Shown here one piece after another: positions 25,769 through 34,627 of a DNA stretch of 64,000 bases (position 1 is its first letter; every line of letters starts with the position of its first letter). Location: assembly GCF_007845675.1 (NCBI RefSeq), contig NZ_VOBR01000019.1, forward strand, positions 106,845-170,844. Direction: 5' to 3'. The DNA comes from Lentzea tibetensis (GTDB lineage: Bacteria > Actinomycetota > Actinomycetes > Mycobacteriales > Pseudonocardiaceae). Under the pieces are notes generated by a model. The model was not told the DNA's origin. It ran no database searches and saw nothing but the letters and a program-made list of their open reading frames with translations. Made by a program: the position numbers and the translations under genes.

Positions 25769-26608
25769 TCACCCCAAACTGGCACGGGCATAAGCATCAG
25801 CCCCAGAAAACACGTTCCGCCCGTACTCGACAGAGTTGTTGTAGGACATGACGGCCTGCCACCACCCACCCCCGGTCCCAACGTCCCGCCCCCCGGCACA
25901 CAGGTACCGAGCAGCGGTCAACGCGGCATCGTCGATGTTCTGCGGATCAGCGGGCAGCCCATCCCCCGCGGCCCGCTGAGCCCACCGGTTCCACGTACCG
26001 GGGATGAACTGCATGGGCCCGACGGCCCGATCCCACTCGGTGTCCCCGTCGAACCGCCCACCGTCGGTGTCGCGAATCGCCCGGACGCCGGGCGACCCGT
26101 TGAGCGGAATCCCGATGATCGGCTTGCTGGGTATGCCGGAGTCCTGCAGCCGCGCCCCGAAGATGCTCCCGTGGTGCGACTCGACGCGTCCGATGCCGGC
26201 GAGCGTGGCCCACGAGATGCGGCAGGCGGGCGCCTGCGACTGCATGATCACGTCGGCCTGTGCGTAGGCCCGCAGGGCGCGCACGGGGATGTCCGTTTTC
26301 CCCGCGACCCGCCGGGCCCACTCCTCGACCGGGTCGACGGTGGCGCCCGGTGGTGGGGCGGCGGGTGCTTGGGCGGCGCCAGGGGCGGCGGCGCCCGGAG
26401 CGACGTCCTGCAGGGGAACGAGGAACGGGGGCGGCCCGATCGGGTCTGCTGAGCGGCGCGCCAGTGAGCCGAGCGCCCAGGCACCGCCCCCGACGAACCC
26501 GATCAGGAGCAGCACGAGCGCAACGCGGCCGGCCAGGTTGCCGGCACGTCTACGTGCGCGAACAGGCGGAACGACGGCGGGCTCCTTCGGCGGCGAGGGG
26601 AGGACCAC
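25769..26608 (-). CDS. Lytic transglycosylase (membrane-anchored)
   Basis: The 279-residue enzyme has an N-terminal TM anchor (VALVLLLIGFVGGGAWALG), a Pro/Ala linker (about 70-95) and an MltB-like domain with catalytic Glu in GIGRVESHHG and AVGPMQFIPGTW, NNIDDAALTAARYLC-like residues and SYNNSVEY. It probably cleaves peptidoglycan. Together with the transglycosylase at 18125 it corresponds to the LpqU position between eno and mazG in mycobacteria. GTG 26608 is the start; no strong ribosome-binding site is visible. Confidence 0.88.
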   Translation of the reverse strand: MVLPSPPKEPAVVPPVRARRRAGNLAGRVALVLLLIGFVGGGAWALGSLARRSADPIGPPPFLVPLQDVAPGAAAPGAAQAPAAPPPGATVDPVEEWARRVAGKTDIPVRALRAYAQADVIMQSQAPACRISWATLAGIGRVESHHGSIFGARLQDSGIPSKPIIGIPLNGSPGVRAIRDTDGGRFDGDTEWDRAVGPMQFIPGTWNRWAQRAAGDGLPADPQNIDDAALTAARYLCAGGRDVGTGGGWWQAVMSYNNSVEYGRNVFSGADAYARASLG

Positions 26609-26662
26609 TTCACCAGGCTAGCGCGCAGATGTGATGAAACCGCCGCTCTGGCGGCTGGACAC

Positions 26663-26681
26663 CGAGGGGAGCCTTACCTAA
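26663..26681 (+). promoter_or_regulatory. Iron box (IdeR/DmdR operator) of the efeUOB operon
   Basis: The 19 bases match the inverted-repeat consensus of IdeR/DmdR sites at 15 of 19 positions (GAGCCTTACCTAA half). A -10-like TATCTT follows at 26695-26700, so the repressor would cover the promoter. The site explains iron-dependent control of the iron-uptake genes directly downstream. Confidence 0.75.
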
Positions 26682-26717
26682 ATTCAGGCTGCCCTATCTT
26701 AAGAAGAAGGTGGCGAA

Positions 26718-27542
26718 ATGTTGTTCAACAATGCTCTGATCGGGCTACGAGAAGGTCTCGAAGCCGCGCTCGTCGTGAGCATTCTCGTCGCCTTCCTGGT
26801 CAAGACCGACCGGCGCCACGCGCTCAGGTGGGTGTGGGTCGGCGTCGGCACGGCCGTCGTGCTCAGCGTCGCCTTCGGGGCCCTGATCACCTTCTCCGCG
26901 GCGAACATGACCTTCGAGCAGCAGGAGGCGTTCGGCGGCGGCATGTCGATCATCGCGGTCGCGTTCGTCACCGGAATGATCTTCTGGATGCGCAAGGCCG
27001 CTCGGACGATTGCCGCCGAGCTGCGCGGGAAAATGGACAACGCGCTCAAAATCGGACCCGCCGCCGTGGTCGTCGTGTCCTTTTTGTCCGTCGGCCGGGA
27101 AGGGCTGGAAACGGCCGTCTTCTTCTACGCGAGCGTCCAGAGCGCCGGTGTCGGCACGACGCAGCCGCTGATCGGGTTCCTCGTCGGCATCGCCGTCGCG
27201 GTCGCGCTGGCGTGGCTGCTGTACGCGGGCGCGATCCGGTTCGACCTCGGCAAGTTCTTCAAGGTCACCGGTGTCCTGCTGGTCTTCGTCGCCGCGGGTG
27301 TCCTGTCCTACGGCATCCACGACCTCCAGGAAGCCGCGATCCTGCCGGGCCTGGGCGACCTGGCGTTCGACATCACCGAGACGCTCCCCGAGGCGTCCTG
27401 GTACGGCGCCCTGCTGAAGGGCGTCTTCAACTACTCGCAGCAAACGAGCTGGCTGCAGGCGATCGCATGGGTGTCGTACGTCGCGATCGTGCTCCCGCTG
27501 TTCCTCATCCGGCCACGCGTCCGCGTCGCCGCAGCCAACTGA
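26718..27542 (+). CDS. efeU: Iron permease EfeU (FTR1 family)
   Basis: This 274-residue integral membrane protein imports iron with EfeO and EfeB. Both FTR1 signatures REGLE are present (11-15 and 127-131), each followed by hydrophobic TM segments; about seven TMs are visible. The Glu residues bind ferric iron during transport. GGTGG lies 4 nt before the ATG. It is the first gene of an operon behind an iron box. Confidence 0.94.
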   Translation: MLFNNALIGLREGLEAALVVSILVAFLVKTDRRHALRWVWVGVGTAVVLSVAFGALITFSAANMTFEQQEAFGGGMSIIAVAFVTGMIFWMRKAARTIAAELRGKMDNALKIGPAAVVVVSFLSVGREGLETAVFFYASVQSAGVGTTQPLIGFLVGIAVAVALAWLLYAGAIRFDLGKFFKVTGVLLVFVAAGVLSYGIHDLQEAAILPGLGDLAFDITETLPEASWYGALLKGVFNYSQQTSWLQAIAWVSYVAIVLPLFLIRPRVRVAAAN

Positions 27543-27553
27543 CAGGAGTGATC

Positions 27554-28669
27554 GTGCGCAAGGCACTCGTCATCATCGGTTCCCTGGCACTGCTGACCGC
27601 GTGCTCCGGCAACGGCACCCAGGACGCGAGCGGCGCCATCGCCGTCGAGGCGACGGACGACGCCTGCAAGGTCGCGCGGACGAGCGCGGGCACCGGCAAC
27701 GTCACGTTCGAGGTGACGAACAAGGGCACCAAGGTCACCGAGTTCTACCTGTACGCCGAGGGCGACCGCATCCTCGGCGAGGTCGAGAACATCGGGCCCG
27801 GCCTCACCCGCAAGCTGATCGTCGAGGTCGGCGAGTCCGGCAAGCTCCAGACCGCGTGCAAGCCCGGCATGAAGGGCGACGGCATCCGCGGCGAGTTCAC
27901 CGTCACCGGCGACGCCAAGAAGGCCACCGACGCGGACGCCCAACTCGCCGAGGCCACCAAGAGCTACCAGCGCTACGTCAACTCGCAGGCCGACCAGCTG
28001 CTGGTGAAGACCGAGGAGTTCGTCAACGCCGTCAAGGCGAAGAAGGTCGACGAGGCCAAGGCGCTGTTCCCGATCTCGCGCATCTACTGGGAGCGCATCG
28101 AGCCGGTCGCGGAGAGCTTCGGCGACCTCGACCCGAAGATCGACGGCCGCGAGGACGCGATCGAGCCCGGCACCGAGTTCACCGGCTTCCACCGCCTGGA
28201 GAAGGACCTCTGGGTCGACGGACTCAAGGACGACTCACCCAAGATCGCCGACCAGCTGCTGGTCGACGTCAAGGACATCGTGAACAAGGCGAAGACCGTC
28301 GAGCTCAACCCGACGCAGCTCGCCAACGGCGCCAAGGAACTGCTCGACGAGGTCGCCACCGGCAAGATCACCGGTGAGGAGGACCGCTACTCGCACACCG
28401 ACCTGTGGGACTTCCGGTCCAACGTGGACGGTTCGCAGGCCGCCGTCGCCGCGCTGCGCCCGGTGATCGCCGCGAAGGACGCCGCGCTCGCGACGTCGCT
28501 CGACGAGAAGTTCAAGGCACTGGACGAGGCGCTGGAGAAGCACCGCAAGGGCGACGGCTTCAAGCTGTACACCGAGCTGACCCCGGACGAGATCAAGGCG
28601 CTGGCCGAGACCCTCGACGCACTGGGCGAGCCGGTCAGCAAGGTCGCAGAGGTGGTGACGTCCAAGTGA
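27554..28669 (+). CDS. efeO: Iron uptake lipoprotein EfeO
   Basis: The 371-residue lipoprotein has lipobox LLTAC (Cys17), an N-terminal cupredoxin-like domain (about 25-120) and the M75 imelysin-like domain carrying the HxxE iron-binding motif (HRLE, 213-216). It delivers iron to EfeU. GTG 27554 is chosen since AGGAG lies 5 nt upstream, although an earlier GTG is in frame two codons before. Its stop overlaps the efeB start. Confidence 0.93.
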   Translation: MRKALVIIGSLALLTACSGNGTQDASGAIAVEATDDACKVARTSAGTGNVTFEVTNKGTKVTEFYLYAEGDRILGEVENIGPGLTRKLIVEVGESGKLQTACKPGMKGDGIRGEFTVTGDAKKATDADAQLAEATKSYQRYVNSQADQLLVKTEEFVNAVKAKKVDEAKALFPISRIYWERIEPVAESFGDLDPKIDGREDAIEPGTEFTGFHRLEKDLWVDGLKDDSPKIADQLLVDVKDIVNKAKTVELNPTQLANGAKELLDEVATGKITGEEDRYSHTDLWDFRSNVDGSQAAVAALRPVIAAKDAALATSLDEKFKALDEALEKHRKGDGFKLYTELTPDEIKALAETLDALGEPVSKVAEVVTSK

Positions 28670-29916
28670 CCGCCAACCTCCCCCGCCGCAGGCTGCTGGG
28701 ACTCGCGGGCGCAGGCGCTGCGCTCGCGGGTGCCGGCGCCGCCGTCGGCGCGTTCGCGAGCAACCGCCCCGACCCGGAGATCGAGAACCTCTCCGCGGCC
28801 AAGGTCCCGTTCCACGGCGCCATCCAGGCGGGCATCACCACCCTCGCGCAGGACCACATGCACTTCGTGGCGCTGGACGTGAAGACGACCAAGCGCGAAG
28901 AACTCGTCGCACTGCTGAAGGAGTGGACGAAGGCCGCCGAGCGGATGACGTCCGGGCTCGAGGCCGCGGAGAACGGCGCCGTCGGCGGCCACATCCAGGC
29001 ACCGCCGAAGGACACCGGTGAGGCGCTGGACCTGGCGGCGTCCGCGCTGACGCTCACCATCGGCTTCGGGCCCTCGTTGTTCGACCAGCGGTTCGGCATC
29101 GCGGACCAGAAGCCGGAAGCGCTGATCGACCTGCCGCTGTTCCCGCTCGACGACCTGGACCCGTTGCGCAGCAACGGAGACCTGTGCATCCAGGCGTGCG
29201 CGAACGACCCGCAGGTCGCCGTGCACGCGATCCGCAACCTGGTGCGCATCGGCTTCGGCAAGGTCGCGGTGCGCTGGTCGCAGCTCGGCTTCGGCCGCAC
29301 GTCGTCCACGACCCGCGCGCAGACGACGCCGCGCAACCTGTTCGGGTTCAAGGACGGCACGCGCAACCCCAAGGCCGAGGACACCGACCTGCTGCGCGAC
29401 CACGTGTGGGTGCCCAAGGGCGAAGGGCCCGAGTGGCTGGCGGGCGGCACGTACCTGGTGACCCGCCGGATCCGGATGCACATCGAGATCTGGGACCGCA
29501 CGTCGCTCTTCGAGCAGGAGCAGATCGTCGGCCGCACGAAGGGCGAGGGCGCGGCGCTCGGCCAGACCAAGGAGTTCGACGAGCCCGACCTGAACGTCAA
29601 GGGCGCGGAGGCAATCCCGGTCATCGGCGAGGTAGCGCACATCCGGCTCGCTTCACCGGAATCCCTCGGTGGGGCGCGGATCCTGCGGCGCGGCTACAAC
29701 TTCACCGACGGCAGCGACGGGCTCGGTCACCTCGACGCCGGGCTGTTCTTCATCGGCTTCAACAGGGACTCGCGCAAGGCGTACGTCCCGATGCAGCAGG
29801 CGCTGTCCTCGAAGGACGAGATGATGGAGTACGTGGAGCACACCGGTTCCGCGCACTTCGCGATCCCGCCCGGTGTCCGCGAAGGCGGCTACTGGGGAGA
29901 CACGCTCTTCAAGTAG
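28666..29916 (+). CDS. efeB: Deferrochelatase/peroxidase EfeB (DyP type, Tat-exported)
   Basis: The 416-residue heme peroxidase has a twin-arginine signal (PRRRLLGLAGAG, 6-17) for folded export, the DyP motif GFKDGTRN (227-234), and the heme-binding His and Arg in the RMHIEIWDRT region. EfeB oxidises ferrous iron or extracts iron from heme outside the cytoplasm and is encoded with EfeU and EfeO. The GTG start overlaps the efeO stop (GTGA). Confidence 0.94.
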   Translation: MTANLPRRRLLGLAGAGAALAGAGAAVGAFASNRPDPEIENLSAAKVPFHGAIQAGITTLAQDHMHFVALDVKTTKREELVALLKEWTKAAERMTSGLEAAENGAVGGHIQAPPKDTGEALDLAASALTLTIGFGPSLFDQRFGIADQKPEALIDLPLFPLDDLDPLRSNGDLCIQACANDPQVAVHAIRNLVRIGFGKVAVRWSQLGFGRTSSTTRAQTTPRNLFGFKDGTRNPKAEDTDLLRDHVWVPKGEGPEWLAGGTYLVTRRIRMHIEIWDRTSLFEQEQIVGRTKGEGAALGQTKEFDEPDLNVKGAEAIPVIGEVAHIRLASPESLGGARILRRGYNFTDGSDGLGHLDAGLFFIGFNRDSRKAYVPMQQALSSKDEMMEYVEHTGSAHFAIPPGVREGGYWGDTLFK

Positions 29917-29923
29917 AGGCCGC

Positions 29924-29960
29924 GGGCGGCCGGGGTCGCAATGACTACCCCGGCCTGCCC
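29924..29960 (+). terminator. Terminator of efeUOB
   Basis: A 9-bp perfect stem (GGCCGGGGT with ACCCCGGCC), extended by GGGC/GCCC with one bulge, and a 10-nt loop start 8 nt after the efeB stop. Confidence 0.75.
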
Positions 29961-30025
29961 ACGGCTACCGATGGCCCAGCTCCGCGGGGCGGAAGTCGGC
30001 GGAGCGGGCGGAAGAAGGCGCAGCC

Positions 30026-30062
30026 GCGGCCGGCCGGGCAGTCGGGGAGCCCGGCCGGCCGC
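30026..30062 (-). terminator. Terminator of the TM/Ser-Thr-Pro protein gene
   Basis: A perfect 14-bp GC-only stem (30026-30039 with 30049-30062) with a 9-nt loop lies 3 nt beyond the stop of the minus-strand gene. It is also oriented to back up the efe terminator. Confidence 0.75.
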
Positions 30063-30064
30063 GA

Positions 30065-30781
30065 CTACTGACCAGCCACCGACGGCGCGGAAGGGGCTGG
30101 GGTCGAGGTCTCGACCGGAGCCGACGGCTCCAGCGAGGGCTCAGGAGCCGGAGACGGCGTCGGCGACGGGGTCTCCGAACGCGGGCACGGCGTGCTCGTC
30201 GCAGGCACCTCGGTCGTCGGCGGTTCCGCGGGCTCGGACGTCACCGGCGGCTCCGCGGGAGCCGACGACGGCGGCGAAGGCGGCTGGGTGACCGACGACG
30301 AAGCCGACGAAGCGGGGGGTTGCGTCGGCTCCAGCTCGGTCGGCTCACCCGGCACCTGCGGCGCCGACGTCGACGTCGGGGACTCGTTGCGCCCGGTCGG
30401 CTGCGGCCGGGACGTCGAGGAGTCCGAAGTGGACGTCGCGGGCAGCGTGGTCGTGCTCACCCGGCTCGTCGTGGCGAACAGCGCGCCGCGCATGTCCTTG
30501 CGCTGCGCTCCCACGACAACGGTTTCCAGCGTGTTGGTGGGCGTCTCCAACGGCTCCGTCCACCACATGCTGGTCTTCGTCGGCCGCGCGGGCGCCGGTG
30601 CGCCGAGAGGGCTGTCCTCCGGCGATCCGGTCAGCGCGATCAACGCGAACATCCCGCCAAGTGCCAGGAACGGCACGATGACGACTGCTCCGAAACATCC
30701 GCGCCCACTGCGCGGCTCGTCACGATGACTCACTGCTCCCACCCCCGAACGACGACCAATTCCATCTTGTTGATCGTCCAC
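30065..30781 (-). CDS. Membrane-anchored protein with Pro/Ser/Thr-rich extracellular tail
   Basis: The 238-residue product has a short charged N terminus, one TM helix (FGAVVIVPFLALGGMFALIAL, about 30-50) and a tail composed almost entirely of Pro, Ser, Thr, Ala and Glu, ending SAPSVAGQ. No enzyme domain is present. It may be a wall-spanning or surface-exposed protein. The GTG start is uncertain: 30781 gives the full frame, while a GTG near 30736 is closer to a GGGAG sequence. Confidence 0.6.
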   Translation of the reverse strand: MDDQQDGIGRRSGVGAVSHRDEPRSGRGCFGAVVIVPFLALGGMFALIALTGSPEDSPLGAPAPARPTKTSMWWTEPLETPTNTLETVVVGAQRKDMRGALFATTSRVSTTTLPATSTSDSSTSRPQPTGRNESPTSTSAPQVPGEPTELEPTQPPASSASSSVTQPPSPPSSAPAEPPVTSEPAEPPTTEVPATSTPCPRSETPSPTPSPAPEPSLEPSAPVETSTPAPSAPSVAGQ

Positions 30782-30827
30782 AAGGAACGGTGCGTGACAG
30801 TTCTTTAGTCACACATCCGGGTGGTCC

Positions 30828-33800
30828 CTACAGCGGAGGCAACTCCGGAGGGTGAGCAGCCGGCCGTTGTGAAAGAGCTTCAAGTACCAGCTCAACGGCC
30901 TTTTCGAGCTGCGGATCGCGCCCGGCAGCGCGGTCCTGAGGCGTGATCACGACCTCGACGTCCGGGTCGACGCCGTGGTTCTCCACTCCCCAGCCGTGCC
31001 CGGAGAACCACGTGGCGTACCTCGGTTGGGTGACGAGAGTGCCGTCCACCAGGGTGTAGCGCATGTCGATGCCGATGACGCCACCCCACGTGCGGGTGCC
31101 GACGACCGGCCCGATGCCGAGCTCCTTGATGGCCACGTTGACGATGTCGCCGTCGGATCCGGCGAACTCGTCCGCGATCGCGACGACCGCGCCGCGCGGC
31201 GCGTCCTGCGGGTAGCTCTCGGGTGCGGTGAACCCGCGCGCGACCGACCAGCCGATGACCTTGCGGCCCAGCTTCTCGATCACCAGCTCGGACGTGTGCC
31301 CGCCCGCGTTCTCCCGCACGTCCAGCACGAGCCCGTCCTGCTGCACCTCCACCCGCAGGTCGCGGTGCAGCTGCGCCCAACCGGCGCCCATCATGTCCGG
31401 CACGTGCAGGTAGCCGACGCGACCGCCGGACAGCTCGCGCACGCGCGCCCGCCGGTCGGCGACCCACGCGTGGTACCGCAGCGGGCCCTCGTCGTCCAGC
31501 GGCACGACGACCACGCGCCGCAGCTCACCGCCACCGCCGGGCCGCACGGTCAGCTCGACCGGCTTGCCCGCGGTGCCGACCAGCAGCGGTCCTGGCCCCA
31601 GCAGTGGCTCGACGTGCCGTCCGTCGACGGCGACCAGCGCGTCACCCGCGCGCACCGCGACACCCGGCGCGGCCAGCGGCGACCGCGCGTGCGGGTCGGA
31701 CGTCTCGCCGGGGATGACCCTCTTGACCAGCCACGACCCGTCGTCGATCCGCTCGAGGTCGGCGCCGAGCATGCCCTGCTTGCGCGCCGAGTCGGACCGG
31801 CCGCCGCTGCCGTAGACGTAGGCGTGCGACGTGCCGAGCTCGCCCTGCACCTCCCACAGCAGGTCGACGAGGTCGTCGTGGCTGCCGAGCTGGTCGACGA
31901 GCGGCCGGTAGCGCTCCAGCACGCCCACCCAGTCGACGCCGCCCATGTCCGTGCGCCAGAAGTGGTCGCGCATCAGCCGACCGGTCTCGGCGTACGCCTG
32001 CCGCCACTGCTGGCCGGGGTCGACGACGACGCGGATGCGCGCGAGGTCGATCTCCACGTAGTCGCTGGAGTCCTCGTCGGCCTTGCTGTCGGTCGGCACG
32101 ACGCGCAGGTCACCGCGGTCGTCGAGGATCATCCGCTGACCGTCACCGCTGACCGCGAACCCGTCGACGCCGTCGGCGAGCACCTCGGCCTTCAGCTTGG
32201 TGAGGTCGAACCGCTCCAGCACCGTGCGCGGCGGCCGCGCGTCCGGCGAGGCCAGGTTGTCGCCGAGCACGCCGACGAGCGGGCGGCGCAGCCACAGCAC
32301 CCCGCCCTTGGCCGTGCGCAACGACGCGTAGTGCGCCGCGGGCACCGGGATCGGCACGACCCGGTCGGCGAGCCCGTCGAGGTCGACCTTCGTGGCGGGC
32401 GTGCCGTCCTCGTCGTCCTTCTTCTCCTTGTCGTCGTCACCGCCGACCGAGCGGCCCTTCTGCTGCGGGTCGAACGGCGACGGCGTCGTCGCGGCGAGCG
32501 GCACCAGGTGCGGGCGGCAGCCGGTCGGGAACGACAGGTCGAACACGTGCGCGTCGTACACCGGGTCGAAGCTGCGCACGCTCAGGAACGCCAGGTACTT
32601 GCCGTCGTCGGTGAACGACGGCGAGAAGTCGGTGAACCGCAGCGGCGTCACGTCCACGATGGACAGGTCGGTCGTGTTGACCATCCTGATGTGCCGCAAC
32701 GGACTCGGACCGGGGTGCGACCACGCGAGCCACGCCGAGTCGGGCGAGAACGCGAGGTTCGTGACGTTCGCGTTGGCGCCGGTGACGACCTCGCGCACCT
32801 CGCCGGACGACACGGACACCATCAGCAGCCTGCCGTCGTGCGTGGCGACCGCGACGCGGCTGCCGTCCGGCGACACGACGTGCGAGAGGACCCGCCCGAG
32901 CTGCCCGACCGCGATGCGCCGCGGCGTGTTGCCCGGCTCGACGCCCCCGACCGGCGAGATCTCCAGCGCCTCCTCGCCCTCGACGTCGGTGACCCACACG
33001 ACGTGGTCGGTCTCCCCCACCACGCGCGGCAGCCGGGCCCGCACGTCGGAACGCTCGGTCAGCGCGCGCACCGGGCCGTCCTTGTGCGTCACCCAGTGCA
33101 CGGTGCCCTGCACCTCGACGGCGCTCGCGCGGCCGGTGTGGTCCGGGCAGACCGAGTCGACGTTCCCGCTGGCGCGCAAGCGCTTGGGCTGCCTGCCGGT
33201 GCGCGGCCCGCCGAGCCGGATGTCGAGCTTGCGCGACTCGCCGTCCGCCAGCAGCCACACCTCACCCGCGTGCTGGTAGACGATCCGCTGCCCGTCCGTC
33301 GTCGCCGCTCGGGCGTAGAACTCCTGCTCCGTCAGGCGTTGCAGGTCGGTGCCGTCCGGGTTGACCGAGTAGACGCTGCCGACGCCGTCGTGGTCCGACA
33401 GGAACGCGATGCGCCCGTCGACCCACATCGGGCTGTTGAGCGAGCTGGTCAGCTCCGGCAGCAGCCGGGCGAACTCGCCGTCGCCCGACGCGTCCACCCA
33501 CAGCTTGCCCGCCGCACCACCTCGGTACCGCTTCCACCACGCGGGGTCGTGGCCGTAGACGCTCGTGACGACGACCGCGCCGTCCGGGCCGAACGCCACG
33601 TCGCCGACCCAGCCGAACGGCAGCACCTCAGCCGGTCCGCCGTCCACCGGGATCGCGTGCGCGTGCTTGCGGTTCGTGTTCGCCTGCCCGGCCGCGGTGG
33701 TCGCGAGAACGCGCCCGTCCGGGGTCCAGCCGCGCACGCCCGTCGTGTAGCTGCCCCAGTACGTCAGCCGCTGGGACGGGCCGCCCTCCACCGGCGCGAC

Positions 33801-34001
33801 GCGCACCTCGTAGGCGCCGTCGACGCTCGACGTCCAGGCGAGCTGGGTGCCGTCCGGCGAGATGCGCGGGTGCCGCGCGGGCACCTGGTCGGCCGAGATG
33901 CGCCACGCCCTGCCGCCGTCGATCGGGGCCAGCCACACGTCGTCCTCGGCAACGAACGTCACGAGGTCGCCGTGCAGGTGCGGGAACCGGAGATAGGTCA
34001 C
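30828..34001 (-). CDS. Tricorn protease
   Basis: This 1,057-residue peptidase degrades short peptides downstream of larger proteases. It has a six- plus seven-bladed beta-propeller region (repeated SPDG motifs, about 1-660), a PDZ-like segment and an S41-type catalytic domain. The tetrad is recognisable: Ser725-His726 in ELGTSHAY, nucleophile Ser949 in EFAGSDGD and Glu1007 in WGVENHG. An acidic/basic insert (DDDKEKKDDEDG) interrupts the propellers. The start is GTG 34001, without a Shine-Dalgarno sequence but with a -10-like box 7 nt upstream. The gene stands alone. Confidence 0.93.
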   Translation of the reverse strand: MTYLRFPHLHGDLVTFVAEDDVWLAPIDGGRAWRISADQVPARHPRISPDGTQLAWTSSVDGAYEVRVAPVEGGPSQRLTYWGSYTTGVRGWTPDGRVLATTAAGQANTNRKHAHAIPVDGGPAEVLPFGWVGDVAFGPDGAVVVTSVYGHDPAWWKRYRGGAAGKLWVDASGDGEFARLLPELTSSLNSPMWVDGRIAFLSDHDGVGSVYSVNPDGTDLQRLTEQEFYARAATTDGQRIVYQHAGEVWLLADGESRKLDIRLGGPRTGRQPKRLRASGNVDSVCPDHTGRASAVEVQGTVHWVTHKDGPVRALTERSDVRARLPRVVGETDHVVWVTDVEGEEALEISPVGGVEPGNTPRRIAVGQLGRVLSHVVSPDGSRVAVATHDGRLLMVSVSSGEVREVVTGANANVTNLAFSPDSAWLAWSHPGPSPLRHIRMVNTTDLSIVDVTPLRFTDFSPSFTDDGKYLAFLSVRSFDPVYDAHVFDLSFPTGCRPHLVPLAATTPSPFDPQQKGRSVGGDDDKEKKDDEDGTPATKVDLDGLADRVVPIPVPAAHYASLRTAKGGVLWLRRPLVGVLGDNLASPDARPPRTVLERFDLTKLKAEVLADGVDGFAVSGDGQRMILDDRGDLRVVPTDSKADEDSSDYVEIDLARIRVVVDPGQQWRQAYAETGRLMRDHFWRTDMGGVDWVGVLERYRPLVDQLGSHDDLVDLLWEVQGELGTSHAYVYGSGGRSDSARKQGMLGADLERIDDGSWLVKRVIPGETSDPHARSPLAAPGVAVRAGDALVAVDGRHVEPLLGPGPLLVGTAGKPVELTVRPGGGGELRRVVVVPLDDEGPLRYHAWVADRRARVRELSGGRVGYLHVPDMMGAGWAQLHRDLRVEVQQDGLVLDVRENAGGHTSELVIEKLGRKVIGWSVARGFTAPESYPQDAPRGAVVAIADEFAGSDGDIVNVAIKELGIGPVVGTRTWGGVIGIDMRYTLVDGTLVTQPRYATWFSGHGWGVENHGVDPDVEVVITPQDRAAGRDPQLEKAVELVLEALSQRPAAHPPELPPL

Positions 34002-34008
34002 GTGATCG

Positions 34009-34014
34009 ACGTTA
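34009..34014 (-). promoter_or_regulatory. -10-like TAACGT, 7 nt before the tricorn GTG
   Basis: On the minus strand TAACGT is followed by 7 nt and GTG 34001. No ribosome-binding site is present, so a leaderless tricorn mRNA is likely. Confidence 0.4.
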
Positions 34015-34116
34015 GCCGGTGACACGTTCGAGTGGCCTTGGCTCGCGCTGGATAACACCGAACGTAATTGATCGATCACCCAGATGTTTCGCATCACCCG
34101 AGATTGGAGGTTCACC

Positions 34117-34626
34117 ATGTCCAGACGAAGATTCACAGTCACGGCCACCGTGGTGGTCGCCTTGCTCGTGCCAGCGATACCCGCCGCCGCGGCAGACACC
34201 CCCGCCATCGTCGTGTGCCACGGCGTGACCACGACGACCTTCGACCCGCCGCTCACCCCGACCCCGCAGGCCGTCGACCGCACGACGACCGAGGAACTGC
34301 TGTGCGAACCCGTGTCCGGCATGCCGTTCACCGGCAGTCGCACGGCGAAGGTCAGGGCGACGCTGTCCTGCCCCGCACTGGCCGAAGCTCCGGGACCGCA
34401 GACGTTCCGCTACACCTGGGACACTCTGCACCCGCCGAACTTCAGCGTGATCAAGTCGTACGGCTACCCCGGTGACCTCAGGACCTCGCGTGCCGGCGTC
34501 GTGATCAGCGGCCGGTACAAGAACTACAGCTACATCCAGGTGACCGACACGGCCCCGCCCAGCTGCGCCAGCAACGGCATCGCGGAAACCACCACCCGCT
34601 CGACCGCCACGTTCCTGTCCCCCTGA
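34117..34626 (+). CDS. Secreted hypothetical protein, 169 residues
   Basis: A signal peptide (RRRFTVTATVVVALLVPAIPAAAA) precedes a mature domain with four Cys (VVCHG, LLCEP, LSCPA, PSCASNG), probably two disulfides. No family is recognised. GGAGG lies 6 nt before ATG 34117, which rejects the earlier in-frame ATG at 34084. It is divergent from the tricorn gene and convergent with mazG. Confidence 0.75.
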   Translation: MSRRRFTVTATVVVALLVPAIPAAAADTPAIVVCHGVTTTTFDPPLTPTPQAVDRTTTEELLCEPVSGMPFTGSRTAKVRATLSCPALAEAPGPQTFRYTWDTLHPPNFSVIKSYGYPGDLRTSRAGVVISGRYKNYSYIQVTDTAPPSCASNGIAETTTRSTATFLSP

Positions 34627-34627
34627 C

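Noticed and set aside
30975-34022. A plus-strand frame of 1,015 codons antisense to the tricorn gene
   Set aside because: Same codon-shadow effect; the tricorn frame carries a complete catalytic tetrad.
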